The notes under the pieces are model-generated. The model was not told the origin of the DNA, did no database searches, and worked only from the letters and a program-made list of their open reading frames with translations. 64,000 nt of DNA. Origin: Caenorhabditis elegans. Its lineage: Eukaryota; Nematoda; Chromadorea; Rhabditida; Rhabditidae. Location of the stretch: positions 15,066,001 through 15,130,000 of the forward strand of contig NC_003284.9 in assembly GCF_000002985.6 (NCBI RefSeq), in the 5' to 3' direction. Positions 48,201 to 64,000 of the stretch are shown piece after piece. The translations under genes and the position numbers were made by a program. Numbering within the stretch: position 1 is the stretch's first letter; the number at the start of each line of letters is the position of its first letter.

Positions 48201-50610
48201 TTTATATTGACATAATCAAAACTACAGCCATCGTGAGTAGAAGTTTAAAAAAATCATACGCGGATATCCTGAGTTATCAAATAAATTTAAGGAACAACTA
48301 ACAATGAGCGAAACTTAGTTAAAATTCCATTTATGTTATTCCGATTTACTCACTGGTATTTCCTTTCATTATTCAGATCACAAATGTGCATATTATTTGA
48401 CGGGCAGCAATTATGAGTTATCAAGCTTCCAAGCTTCACCATTTTCTCTTCTTCAGTCTCATTAAGATATGTCTCCGTGTAATTCGACTTTGTCTCATAA
48501 CGACATCTAAATTAATTAATTAATTCAAGATTCAATTTCCTTTGAAACATGACGACTGAGTAAAACAGAAAAACCACTTACGCACGGACAGCTTCAAGTT
48601 GACTCCACAATTTGATTGCAGCCAATGAGAAGTGTTGCAAAAGGAGACGTGTCTACAATTGTTCACATTACAACACACTCTCTATAGAAATTGGGTACAA
48701 TTCGAAACCTTTAGAACGAGAGATGGTAATTCCGAATCACTATGTATGTTGGACACTAGATTTGAGCTGAGTAGATTCATATAAGTCACGTCTTTGGTTA
48801 ATGCTTGTCCCATAGTGGTAATATTGGTTGATCTGTCCTGAGAGATGAAACCTTTGAACGTACTACAATCTGGAAAAAATTAAACAAACTCAAATTGAAT
48901 TGCCCGTAAAACTTACTCCTTGAAAACCTTAAAAAGAAATCTTGAAATTTCAAAAGCGGCGCCGAAATTCCATTACATCGTTCTTTAATTTTCGCCTGTC
49001 GTTTCTCAACATGAGGAACATAGCACCGCCCGTAGAGGTCTGCATAGACGTCACTGATACGATCACATATTAATCTGAACATAGAAATAATTAAATTTGA
49101 AAAAAATTCAAATTTCACTTACTGTCTATCAGGATTGTCAACTTGATAAAGTGTATTGAATAATCCAGAATAAGCATAAAGATAAAAGTGTTCGGATTGT
49201 GGAATTAAATTTCCTTTTTCGCAAATCTAAATTTTTTTTAAGAGTTTGTAATGAAGATGTTTCATAAAAACGTACCAAAGCGTAAGAATATTTCAGGAAC
49301 TCGTAATGAAATGTACGGGCAAAATCTGATCGCGGTCGGCTATGATGGCTCAATATTTGATTAACTTCGCAACCTCTGAAAAACTTTTTTTTTTTTTTGA
49401 GAAACTAATTTGAAGTTAAACTCACCTTAATGCTTTTAAAAACCAAACAATCGAATGATGCTTAGTAGGAACAAATCGCACGTAGTCGGGCCAGCATAAG
49501 ATGTACTTTTCCAAGTAGAAGCTAATCTGCAAGAGTGGATGTTGAGAAAAAAAATGGTTGAGGGTTTAATGAGAGAGTATAACAATTATTCTTAAAGCTG
49601 AAAAAGAAGAAAATGTTTCATATTTTAAAAATATATCTGTAAATTCAGCAATTAGTTTTTGCCATTGAACATAGTTCAACGTTTTGTGTTTGAAAACAAC
49701 ATTCATAATCAACTTAACAACTAACTAAATTGCTGTCATCAATAACAACACGTAGTGCCAGGCTGTCCCATCACGGTTTGATCTACAATAAATGCGTGAG
49801 TTTTTTGCACAGAGAAGTGTGGCGTCAGCACGCTCTTAACAATGAGAAATCAGTTGAGATGTCCGCGTCTGGACGCGTCTCGTAGATCAAACCATAATGG
49901 GACACTCTAACACAGCGTGTAACAACAACATCTGTTGGTATGACGTCACATCAATTGTCTAGAGCAAAAGGTATATGACGTCACACTAACATTCACGAGT
50001 CTAGTAATCTATTTGAATGGATTCAAATGTGGTAAATTGGAACATAAAGTACAAAATCGGTAATTTTTATTGACCGTATTAGTATTTCACAAATAAACAA
50101 ATTTTATAATGAGATTATTCGAAAAAAAGGCCTCAAATGTGTTTTTATTTAAAAAATTAAAGATTAACTTTTACAGGATAAATATGTTATTCAGCATGTT
50201 TGAGTCTTTTTTGAGTTGGAAAAATGCGAAAATAACAACTCTAATATGCATAACAGATCAATAATTGTATACTATAAAAACCTGACAAATGAAAGTCATT
50301 AAAATTTCGGAATTTAGAAAAACTTGGTTTCGCGGTATTGCAAGACCACTAATAAAATATTCTACATTCAATTTCAATCCGAAATGTTTTTTAAAAACTA
50401 TATTTCCTATTTGCAAACTAATTTGTGCCTCTAATGCATATAACTCACATCACTTTGTTGAATATTGCCCAGAAATATTTTGTCGTTTTGATCCGTGCAT
50501 AACTGATAAATCCGCCAACTTTCATTAAATGGCGGAATGTAATGTGAGAATTGAAATGCGAAACATTTCGAAATGAACATAATCCATAGACATATCAAAC
50601 CATAGTGCAT
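45254..50610 (-). CDS. 7TM receptor (rhodopsin-like) with large extracellular N-terminal domain
   Basis: Sixteen exons: 50449-50610, 49426-49526, 49276-49375, 49123-49226, 48917-49074, 48709-48869, 48582-48652, 48354-48506, 47180-47417, 46962-47120, 46793-46915, 46670-46743, 46540-46624, 45775-45890, 45394-45726 and 45254-45338; 740 residues. The ATG lies six bases after a TTTTCAG acceptor and begins a signal peptide (MHYGLICLWIMFISKCFA). About 325 extracellular residues follow, with roughly a dozen cysteines and several N-glycosylation sites, and I recognise no domain. Seven helices then start at about 351: TM1 AGLLTAIFFNTVLLCFLLG, TM3 ending VINRS in the DRY position, TM7 with DPVMNPLI at about 664-671 (the NPxxY region, Tyr replaced). 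The C tail is basic and Ser/Arg-rich (RSRASSRTRSAHSHRE). Every exon junction keeps phase across the domain boundary, so ectodomain and 7TM belong to one gene. Ligand unknown. Confidence 0.85.
46138..46490. repeat. GC-rich repeat containing a perfect 74-bp inverted repeat
   Basis: 46153-46226 is the exact reverse complement of 46238-46311, with an 11-base loop. Each arm ends in the 25-bp GCGGC(C/G)GACAC motif. A third motif copy is at 46377-46401. It lies in an intron of the 7TM receptor gene. Confidence 0.85.
47540..48080. repeat. long foldback element of about 540 bp
   Basis: The left arm from TTAATTGACTCCAAATTTTC (about 47550) through AAGCTTGAAATCACAGATTT and CGCGCTTGCACCGTTTGAT to the centre at about 47810 is repeated inverted, with mismatches, in the right arm ending GAAAATTTGGAGTCAATTAA (about 48068). 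It is intronic in the receptor gene and has no coding capacity. Confidence 0.7.
49749..49920. repeat. TGATCTAC...GTAGATCA element, copy with altered centre
   Basis: Left CACGTAGTGCCAGGCTGTCC then ATCACGGTTTGATCTAC; right CGTAGATCAAACCATAATGG then GACACTCTAACA. The arms match 51764-51950. Intron 1 of the receptor gene. Confidence 0.6.
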
Positions 50611-51763
50611 AACAGTCTGAAAACAAGTTTAAAATAGTGAGAGTGGAAACGAAAAAAAATCAGGACTGGCGAATAAATTGCAATTGCATTGTTCCTTGTT
50701 TTTTTTCCGATTTCTTGAAAAAAAAAACAGAATTGAATCTTTTTCTTCTTATAAGCCTCTTATGAATTGAGAGGCTACCGGAATGGAAAAAAAGAAAAAC
50801 ACAAGTGAAAAAATTTATAAACGAAAAATTTGAAAAAAAAACAGAAGCAAGAAAAAAATTTCGAGAGTAACGTTGAATTGGAGTAGACCGATTCGATTTT
50901 TTGAGATTTTGACAAAATTGACAAAAAAAAACCGAATAAAGTTAGTTAAAGTTTTGAGTGGAAATTACCACATATGTATGTATGTATTTCCAAATTCTAA
51001 GAAAAACTGGAACAAGTGGAAAACAGAGTCTTTTTTTTCAAAGAGATAAGTCTTGTGCAAATCAGCTTTTTTCTCAATTCTCCGAAAAAAGGAATGCTTT
51101 GCTCCAAGACAAAGTCGGAAGCTCCAGAGGGAAATGACGAAACAATGTGTCGTGATGAAGGCTGGCAGCAAATCTGTGTGCAATCTTTGTGCAAATTTTT
51201 TGGAAACTGAATCAAAATGACAATAGCTTGAAATTGTGTGTGCCCTTAAAGTTCAAGTCAGAAAAAATCTGGTGTTTACGAGGAATTTTGTTTGCGACTG
51301 GAAAATTCCCAATTTGAGTTCTTGCTAAATGTTCAAATGCTGAAAACACACTTTAAAAAATCATAAATCGAAAATTGTCAAGGGTAAAGTAGCATCTGTG
51401 GGGTGTTTTGAATAGTAAGACATTATCTAAAATTTTGAAATTAAAAAAATTCCTTCAATTTTGCGAAAATTTGTAAAATACTGAATTATTTTTGAATTGC
51501 CAAACTGAACATTTATAACGATTTTTTCTTAAATTTATTTGTTTTGATATCTCATCGTTTTTTTTTTTTGAATAGTTTTGAATAGTTTTACCTACTTTAC
51601 TAAGTTTTTTGGAAGTTTTATCAAAATATTGTTCTAACAAGTTGTAAATTGAACAAACAGCAAAAAGTGTTTTGAAAGTCTCAAAATTTCAGGAAATTTA
51701 ATCAAGAGGATTTTTTTTTAATTTTAAGTTGAGGTCAACAACAACAACAAACATTTTCTGTAA

Positions 51764-51950
51764 CACGTGGTGTCAGAATGTCTCATTTTGGCTTGATCTA
51801 CGTAGATCTACAAAAATGCGGGAGAAGAAACGCAGAGTTCTCAACTGATTTTGCATGGTTAAGAATGTGCTGACGTCACATATGTTTGGGCAAAAAATTC
51901 CCGCATTTTTGTAGATCAAACCGTGATGGGACAGCTTGGCAGCACGTGTG
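51764..51950. repeat. TGATCTAC...GTAGATCA inverted-repeat element, copy 2
   Basis: Terminal inverted repeats CACGTGGTGTCAGAATGTCTC...GGCTTGATCTAC and GTAGATCAAACCGTGATGGG...AGCACGTG. The centre is TGCTGACGTCACATA. It is the cleanest of the three copies. Confidence 0.7.
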
Positions 51951-53967
51951 TAAAATGTTTGAGCGGCATTGAAAATTATTAAAATTAAAATAAAGGTTTT
52001 TGGGTAGCATCGGAACGCAAATTAAAATTAGGTTTAATAAGTTCTGAAAAATAGAAAAGTGTGAAAAAATAGAAAATTGTTTTCACTATTCACCACCAAA
52101 ATAACATTTTTTAAATTTTTAAATCAAAAATGAGATTAGAAAAATGACGTCATCAAAAATAAAAGCTCCATGCTCTCAAAGGAAAACTTAAAGTGTGTTC
52201 TCCTTTACAGCGGTTGTTGCTCTCCAACAAACATACAAATATTCATGCCTCTGGGTGTGTTTTTTTTTTATTATTTCGGAGCAAACCAAATTCGTCTCGT
52301 CACCTCTCTCATGTGTGAGTCTTCACCAAAAGTGGGGCTAATATGAGAGGTTGTCCCCCACATATTCGGCATTCCAGAACCGAAACAATTTATATGGAAA
52401 TGACATGAGACTAGATGAAGAAGTGTGGAAAAAATGGAATATCGTGTAAAAAACACAGAGAAATGAAAATGGGTGTTGGGTATGATACATGTATAGTACA
52501 TAATTGCTAATGAGTCTGAAATAATAATTAGTAATGAATCTATGAATAAAATTAGAATAGGAGAGGGGTATGTAGAAGACGTGGGGCTGGCTCATGAGCT
52601 CGTTTTACCAACATCCATTATAAAATAATGGGTGTTGAACTAATTATCTACAGGATGTACCATAATTACTATGACTAGTTTGACAGAATAAACATGTGTT
52701 CGGATGGTACAGAAACTTGCTCTTCAACCAACTTTTGATAAAGTGATGTACTGAAACTTGAATGATAAATACGATTGTGTGAAAAAATGAGTCTGTATTT
52801 CAGAAATAAATAATCAGTTTTGTAAAATTTTAATTGGATCCAGGTTTTGAAATTATTTTTCTGACAACTATGAATATTTAAAACCGGCAATTGATTTATT
52901 TTTAATTTATAGTTTTTGATTGAAGGAAGATTTCAACCGGTGGTAACGCTTAAAACAATAAAACGAGAGTTTATCGCTGAAAATTTGCAAAATCAAGAAA
53001 CTGGTTTGGTGAAAATGAACACTCATCAAATTGTCAAAACTTGTTTTTTTTTCACTCATAAATCTGCATAGTTGACAATATCCAATATAGTGAGCTTATG
53101 AAATCTTCTGCATTTAAAGTGAAAAGTCAACATTATTTAGAAATACCGTATTTCTTTATTAGTCACATGTAAAACTACTTCCCAATCAATCCTTGGGCTT
53201 CAAAGTAAAGAGAAACTGTAAGAGTAATTTTAATAATTTCATGGATTTAAAAAAATTGTTTTCCTCGACAACACCTGATGTTTTGATGACGACCGTAAAA
53301 AGTGTACACTTTCTCGTTTTTTGACCCGGTAAATGTTTTAATTCAGAATTTACCCAAAACCGGTTTATTAAAATATTAAAAGGCAGATATTGCCACAGAA
53401 ATAAATATTGTAGTTTTTTTTTAATTCTTCACAAAAAATATAAGCTATTAAAAATCTGCAAAAACCAGGTCTCAAAACCCGAAATCTGAAAACCTAACTC
53501 TTTTTACCTTCAGACATGCGTTACAGAAAAATGTTAGTTTTTCAATCTCAAAAATTGCCCAAATCGTTTCTGTTTCGTAATTAATTACAAACCGGAACTT
53601 CTGAAAATGAGATGAGATTATTGTGAATTGTGCGTATGACATTTTTCTTTTCTGTTTTCACTATTCAAACCAAAGAACGCACCAAAAATCTTTTGAACCA
53701 ATGCAGTCCTTGGAAAATGAATAAATGTCATGACCGCATGCAATGTATAACCTAAAAACAAATAAGCGTTATAAGAAAACAAATTTGCAAATGTCTACTT
53801 TTGTCACATGTAACAGTTTAAAGTAACCACTGTTTTTGTGAATTTTTTCATAAACAATCTCAGAAATCTGATTTTTTTTCAAAAAATACAGTTTCATCTC
53901 AGATGGTTACCAGGCGTCGGAAACACTGAACAATTTTAATTAGCCGTTTTTTTTTTTAAATTTAGTC

Positions 53968-54350
53968 ATCTCGGCATTCAGAGGCAACTTCCTGCCACAC
54001 TTTGGCAACTTATTTAGTGCCACTAAAATAAGTTGCCGAATTGCTGGCAGGAAGTTGCCGAGTTGTTTTCAGGAAGTTGCCGCGTAGTGGCAGCTAGTGG
54101 GAAAAAACGCTCCTCGGCATGCAGAGGCAACTTCCTGCCAAACTTTGCTTACTTGCAACTTCCTGTCAAACTTTTGCACATTCCTGCCAACATTTGGATG
54201 TTGCTGAGAGTTTTTTCCCACTTGCTGCCACTACGTGGCAACTTCCTGCCAACAACTCGGCAACTTCCTGCCAGCAATTCGGCAACTTGTTTTAGTGGCA
54301 CTAAATAAGTTGCCAAAGTGTGGCAGGAAGTTGCCTCTGAATGCCGAGAT
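53968..54350. repeat. foldback element, ATCTCGGCATTCAGAGGCAA family
   Basis: The left arm ATCTCGGCATTCAGAGGCAA... and right arm ...TTGCCTCTGAATGCCGAGAT are near-perfect inverted repeats over about 75 bases and recognisable further in. The word GGCAACTTCCTGCCA and its complement occur about ten times. Confidence 0.8.
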
Positions 54351-54380
54351 AGTTAACGTCAAAGTGGTAGATTTTTTTTT

Positions 54381-54547
54381 CTATGATTTGAGCCACGTCT
54401 TAGCTGGAGACTGTGGCCGATAATCCAGTCGTGGATTGCTCCACTTCCCAATAAAGGCTGGGAGAACCTAGGGGGGTGAGGCCGAATTTGAACCCCTGAC
54501 CTCCAGATTACTAGCGGCCACCACTACCGACTGAGCTACCCGCCCCG
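54381..54547 (-). repeat. tRNA-derived SINE-like element, family 1
   Basis: Minus strand: head GGGGCGGGTAGCTCAGTCGG with A-box TAGCTCAGTCGG (54527-54538) and B-box GGTTCAAATTC (54484-54494), 33 bases between them. The body then reads CCCAGCC, CAATCCACGACTGGATTATC, GGCCACAG. The tail is truncated near 54387 compared with 62811-63055. The B-box side lacks a complete acceptor-stem partner, so it is not called as a tRNA gene. Confidence 0.7.
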
Positions 54548-55821
54548 TAAGCATAATTAGAACTAAAATAATTGTTTAGTAAACTTCCTAGGTTATTATG
54601 GTACGTGAAAACTTGCTGCGTTCTGATTTTAAATTTGGAAAGTTCTTACAGTTTTTGAATGGCTTCACCATGATATTTTATATTTCAAGCACCACATGAG
54701 TACATTTTCCTCAACGCTGGGTAAACTGTTTTTCAGTCGTGCGCACAATCCCGTTACCTCAAATTGAGCCCATCAGTTTCCACTTGCTGAGTTCTTTTTT
54801 TTTTGAAGATTTTTGTCTGATCCTTTGCATCTTACACTTTTTCAGTTACAGATTCCATAAATTCTATTATGCAATATTCATTCGATAATAATCAAAAAAA
54901 TTGAAAAAAAAACAACAATGAAAACGGATCAAAACACACGTTTCAAGAATCTTCAGTTGCCGCCGCTTTATCACTACTTAATTCACTGATTTATGATAAC
55001 TATCATAATCGCCATCAAAATTCTTAGACGTGTTTTTTTTTGAAACGATTCCAATGTGAACAAAAGACATCAATCTGAGAGAGGAATGAAACCGAGAAGA
55101 TTATCTTGTTCAACTAGAAATTGGGAGGAAATTTTGAGGAAAAAAATGGGGGTTGAAAGAGAAAATATGGGATATCGAGAAATGCAGAAATAATCAGGAA
55201 TTATCATATTGCGAAACATGCAAAGCGCATAATAGGAAATGGTTCATAGAGACAGTCTTGAACAGGTTTCAGATATAAAGAAAGGACTAGAATAACACAT
55301 TTTTGGCAAATTTAATTTTGAAATATGGCAAGATGAAATGAGATTTTCATCCAGATCAATTGAGTTCGTAGGGAAAGTCAAAAGGGGGGAGAAGCTGAAA
55401 TTAAGGTAGCAAGTCACAACATAAGACACGTGTAATCCACACAACAATTTTTTGAGAGACTGAAAATATGAAATATATTCCGGTAGTTTAATTGTTGTGA
55501 GTCAGTTTGAAAGAGAGATGAAAATTTAAAAAAAAATTACTCTACATCTTGATGATGAACTTTTGAAAGAACAAGAGAAGTTTTGAGGTGAAATGGAAAA
55601 GGAAAGGTTTTCTGAATTTTGATTATTAATACTGAAGTTTAAATTTTTGAAGAGATTTCTGATGACACTGCACCGGTTTGTGAAAAGCAAGTTTGTTAAA
55701 GCGCAATTTGAAATAAAACAGACTAGAATTCAAAACAAAAGACACACACACACAGAATTTCTTGTCTTGGTGAAGCTCTGATGAAAGAATTAGAAGTGAT
55801 ATACATAGTTCTAGAGGAAGA

Positions 55822-61574
<5,753 letters not shown>

Positions 61575-62341
61575 ACATCCGTCTAAACTTGCACGTTGAG
61601 GCGGATGCTCCGAGGGGCCTTCTTGCTTCGGGCATGTTGATGTGGAGGAGCTGGTACTGATACTGACGGTCTCACTATTGCTAGCCGAACTATCGACGAA
61701 GCGAAGACGGCGACCCGCAAGATTCGGCGCGAAGGACAGTTTGAATCACTAGGATAGGCAACTATTGGTTTGAAAAATGAAATAAGAAAATGAAATGAGA
61801 AGTCGTTTAGTAAAGAACACAATGAAAATACAACATTATTTGATACAGCTCCAATTTTGATTATCAAAATTTTTAGCTGATGATGTTTCAGCTTTGTAAA
61901 AAATTCAAAATTAAAAATTCTTCTATAAACGTGGAATTTTAAAGTTTTTTCTCATGTCTCAAAAATTCAGCAGAAAAAAGTAGAGGAATTGACCTCTGAC
62001 GAAGACTTTGAAATGAGAGCATTTCTTGATCTTTGACACATTTTTCTCCACAGCTTGGAATTTATATTCTATGAGGATCCGTACCAAATTAACGTACCAA
62101 ACAACAAATCACAAAAGACATGCGATAGGGGCTAGTTTATGTAAGCTATATATAGTTCTAGATTCAAAAGCTCTACAAACTTCATAAAACTTTGCTACTT
62201 GTCATGTTATTATTGTGAAACAAACGAAGACAGAGGGTAGAAGCAAAAGTGAGTTGGAGGTGGTGCATGCCCTTGCGGTTCCCTTTTTCCCTTCACAGAG
62301 AAGACGAAGATGATTATCATTCAATTTGAATGTGACTATGT

Positions 62342-62362
62342 TGCTCTCTCTCTCTCTCTCTT
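62342..62362. repeat. CT microsatellite
   Basis: CTCTCTCTCTCTCTCTCT-type run about 770 bases upstream of the unc-7 initiator. Confidence 0.9.
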
Positions 62363-62810
62363 TCCCTCTATCTTCTAAAAGATAGAAAGAGGTTGCTGCC
62401 CCGCCGCACTCGTCTTGCAGTGCCTACGTAATTCGTGTCGAGTCCCCGCATGCTTCCGCGCTTCTTCTAACGTAAGAGGGTTTTTGTTTCGAAAAGAATT
62501 GCCAATTTTTTTTGCATGCGACTTTTGTTGTTTAGTGTGCTGGACTTGTTAGGACTTTGCAACATGTTAGGTGTCAAAGTCATGAGGTCCTAAAAAATTC
62601 TATTTGAGGATCATAAGTTCACTCGAGAATAGTGTGTGATATGATTTTGGTTATAAGAAAAGGCTTAATATGCTTACTAGCAAAGGGTTACAGCAGTATC
62701 GTAGTTGCTAATAATACTAAATCCTCCAAGTCTTGCATGCGAGACCAGTAAGTTTGTAACTTTCCTAAAAAGGTAAAATAAATCTAAATGTAAAAAAGAT
62801 TTAAAAAAAA

Positions 62811-63055
62811 AGGATTAAAGGACGATCCGTTCTTCAAGTGCTGTGCACTGCGGATCTGGGATTCAGGTACACTGCCTGGTGGTGATCCCACTGGGCTGTA
62901 ATTTAAGCCACGTCCTAGCCGAATTCTGTGGCCGATAATCCAGTCGTGGATTGCTCCTTTTCCCAATAGAGGCTGGGTGAACCGTGAGGCCGGACTTGAA
63001 CTCGTTACCTCCATATTGCTAGCGGCCACCACAACCGACTGAGCCATCTGCCCCC
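62811..63055 (-). repeat. tRNA-derived SINE-like element, family 1, fullest copy
   Basis: About 245 bases. Minus strand: A-box TGGCTCAGTCGG (63035-63046), B-box-like GAGTTCAAGTCC (about 62991-63002), then a unique body, and a tail GAACGGATCGTCCTTTAATC followed by a T-run (CCTTTTTTTT). The T-run resembles a Pol III terminator. Other family-1 copies are fragments of this layout. Confidence 0.75.
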
Positions 63056-64000
63056 ATCAAAACAAAATGATGCGAATACTGTGCAAAAAATATTATAAAT
63101 TGTAAGAAACTGTGCAAAACATATTATAAATTGTAAGAAACTAAACGCACAATTCTACTTTTTAGAAATATGTAAAAATTACCACACAAGAAATCACGTT
63201 TTTCAAAAAAACACAATAAATTTAAAATAATCTTACTATGAGCAATACTGACTTTTAACCTATTTTAGAAAGAGGTAGAATATGATATTTAACATTGAAA
63301 CTAAAAAATCCAAAGTTAATAAAATTCACTTTGCATTGCAATTTTGAACATATATTATTATTAACTTATTATTAGAAATAGTTTTTTTTAGATCCCGTTT
63401 GATGGAATATTAATGTCACTATCATACTGGGACTGAATTATGTGCTACCAAATCTGTCATAACGGTCCGAACTTTGAAGCATTCCTAGATTTCTACTAAA
63501 ATAGAATCAGGAAAGTCCAAAAAAAAAACTTGCGAGTCTACAGTTAGCTGTAAAAACGGTAAGATCTTTGAAAACGTCGTCTGTTGTAGGTTAACATATC
63601 GGATAACTGTACGAATTTTCTTTCAGAAAAATATCAGTTTTTCATGAAAAATTCTATGGTCTAACCTCTAATGTATTAGTGACTGGTGAACACTAAAAAC
63701 GGTAAAGAATTTTGATAAAAAGCCACGCCAATCAAATCTTACTCGAGTTGAACTCTTTTAGGGATTGTCTCGTTTTATTTGTTTATATCTCTTCTTTTAG
63801 TTAAATAAACTCAAATTCAAAAGTTCAAATCTGGAAGTAATGGCTATATTGTAATTGTAGTTGCCAACATAAAACGGTTCATAGGTGGATCGTAAAAACA
63901 GTTTGAATCACAGATTACTATTAATAGATTCAATAAGTTGCTGAGGATATTATTTAACAAAAACTGTTGACTCTGCTCTGAAACTTTTCAACTTAAAAAT

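Larger units (their letters stand above)
50611..55821. other. 5.2 kb intergenic region, repeats only
   Basis: Between the receptor start and the unc-7 stop, both on the minus strand. It contains the repeats at 51764, 53968 and 54381, a short ATGT run at 50973, and AT-rich sequence. No open frame has recognisable protein features. 51370-51600 has weak similarity to the GTAGCGCCAGTGGGG foldback ends. Confidence 0.55.
61575..64000. other. unc-7 upstream region
   Basis: Promoter and possible 5' UTR exons of unc-7. The frame of the initiator ATG stays open upstream for about 56 codons (Ser/Thr-rich, without ATG). 62220-62470 is GC-rich with a CT run at 62342-62362. A full SINE-like copy is at 62811-63055. 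The rest to 64000 is AT-rich with nothing recognised. Confidence 0.5.

Noticed and set aside
54381..54547. Functional tRNA gene
   Set aside because: A and B boxes are present but the acceptor stem lacks its partner and the unit is repeated with a non-tRNA body elsewhere.
62784..63047. 87-codon minus-strand open frame
   Set aside because: It lies entirely within the SINE-like repeat; its open length follows from the repeat sequence.

Overview
This window is nematode nuclear DNA, almost certainly the right part of the Caenorhabditis elegans X chromosome. The genes have short AT-rich introns with TTTTCAG-type acceptors, AATAAA signals and probable trans-splice acceptors directly 5' of start codons. 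A degenerate TTAGGC (nematode telomere repeat) tract is present. The decisive gene is an innexin at 55822-61574: its ten reconstructed exons sum to exactly 522 codons, with the long proline-rich N terminus known for UNC-7. All exon coordinates below were derived by hand from reading frame and splice signals, and exon lengths were checked for phase. Introns with weak signals are flagged.

Layout. 1-1184 (+): 3' end of a UPF1-type helicase. 1533-3546 (-): secreted MAM-domain protein, probably the downstream member of an operon with 3743-10480 (-), a 1051-residue WD40 plus coiled-coil protein resembling CFAP57/WDR65. 10878-11607 (-): small Ser/Pro-rich gene with an unresolved two-frame 5' end. 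15050-17872 (-): FAF2/UBXD8-type UBX protein. 18749-22135 (+): secreted protein with three LDL-receptor class A domains. 23512-27375 (+): kinase-like protein with NFG in place of DFG and a C-terminal two-helix membrane anchor. 27663-28949 (-): 54-residue single-pass membrane protein assembled from three tiny exons. 29433-31858 (-): phospholipase B-like protein with a gut-type GATA cluster upstream. 32188-34405 (-): DHHC palmitoyltransferase. 36100-41741 (-): second MAM-domain protein. 45254-50610 (-): 7TM receptor with a large extracellular domain. 55822-61574 (-): unc-7.

The genes do not form one pathway. Themes are cell-surface and secreted proteins (two MAM proteins, LDLRa, 7TM receptor, innexin), ER and membrane-protein handling (FAF2, DHHC) and lysosomal or gut lipid hydrolysis (PLBD).

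Introns and intergenic DNA are dense in short non-autonomous repeats. They include several foldback families, two MITEs with recognisable TSD types, a tRNA-derived SINE-like family (three headed copies plus one tail), a separate tRNA-like repeat, a 25-bp GC-rich motif present eight times, and a perfect 74-bp inverted repeat. No CRISPR array, rRNA gene or confident functional tRNA gene was seen.
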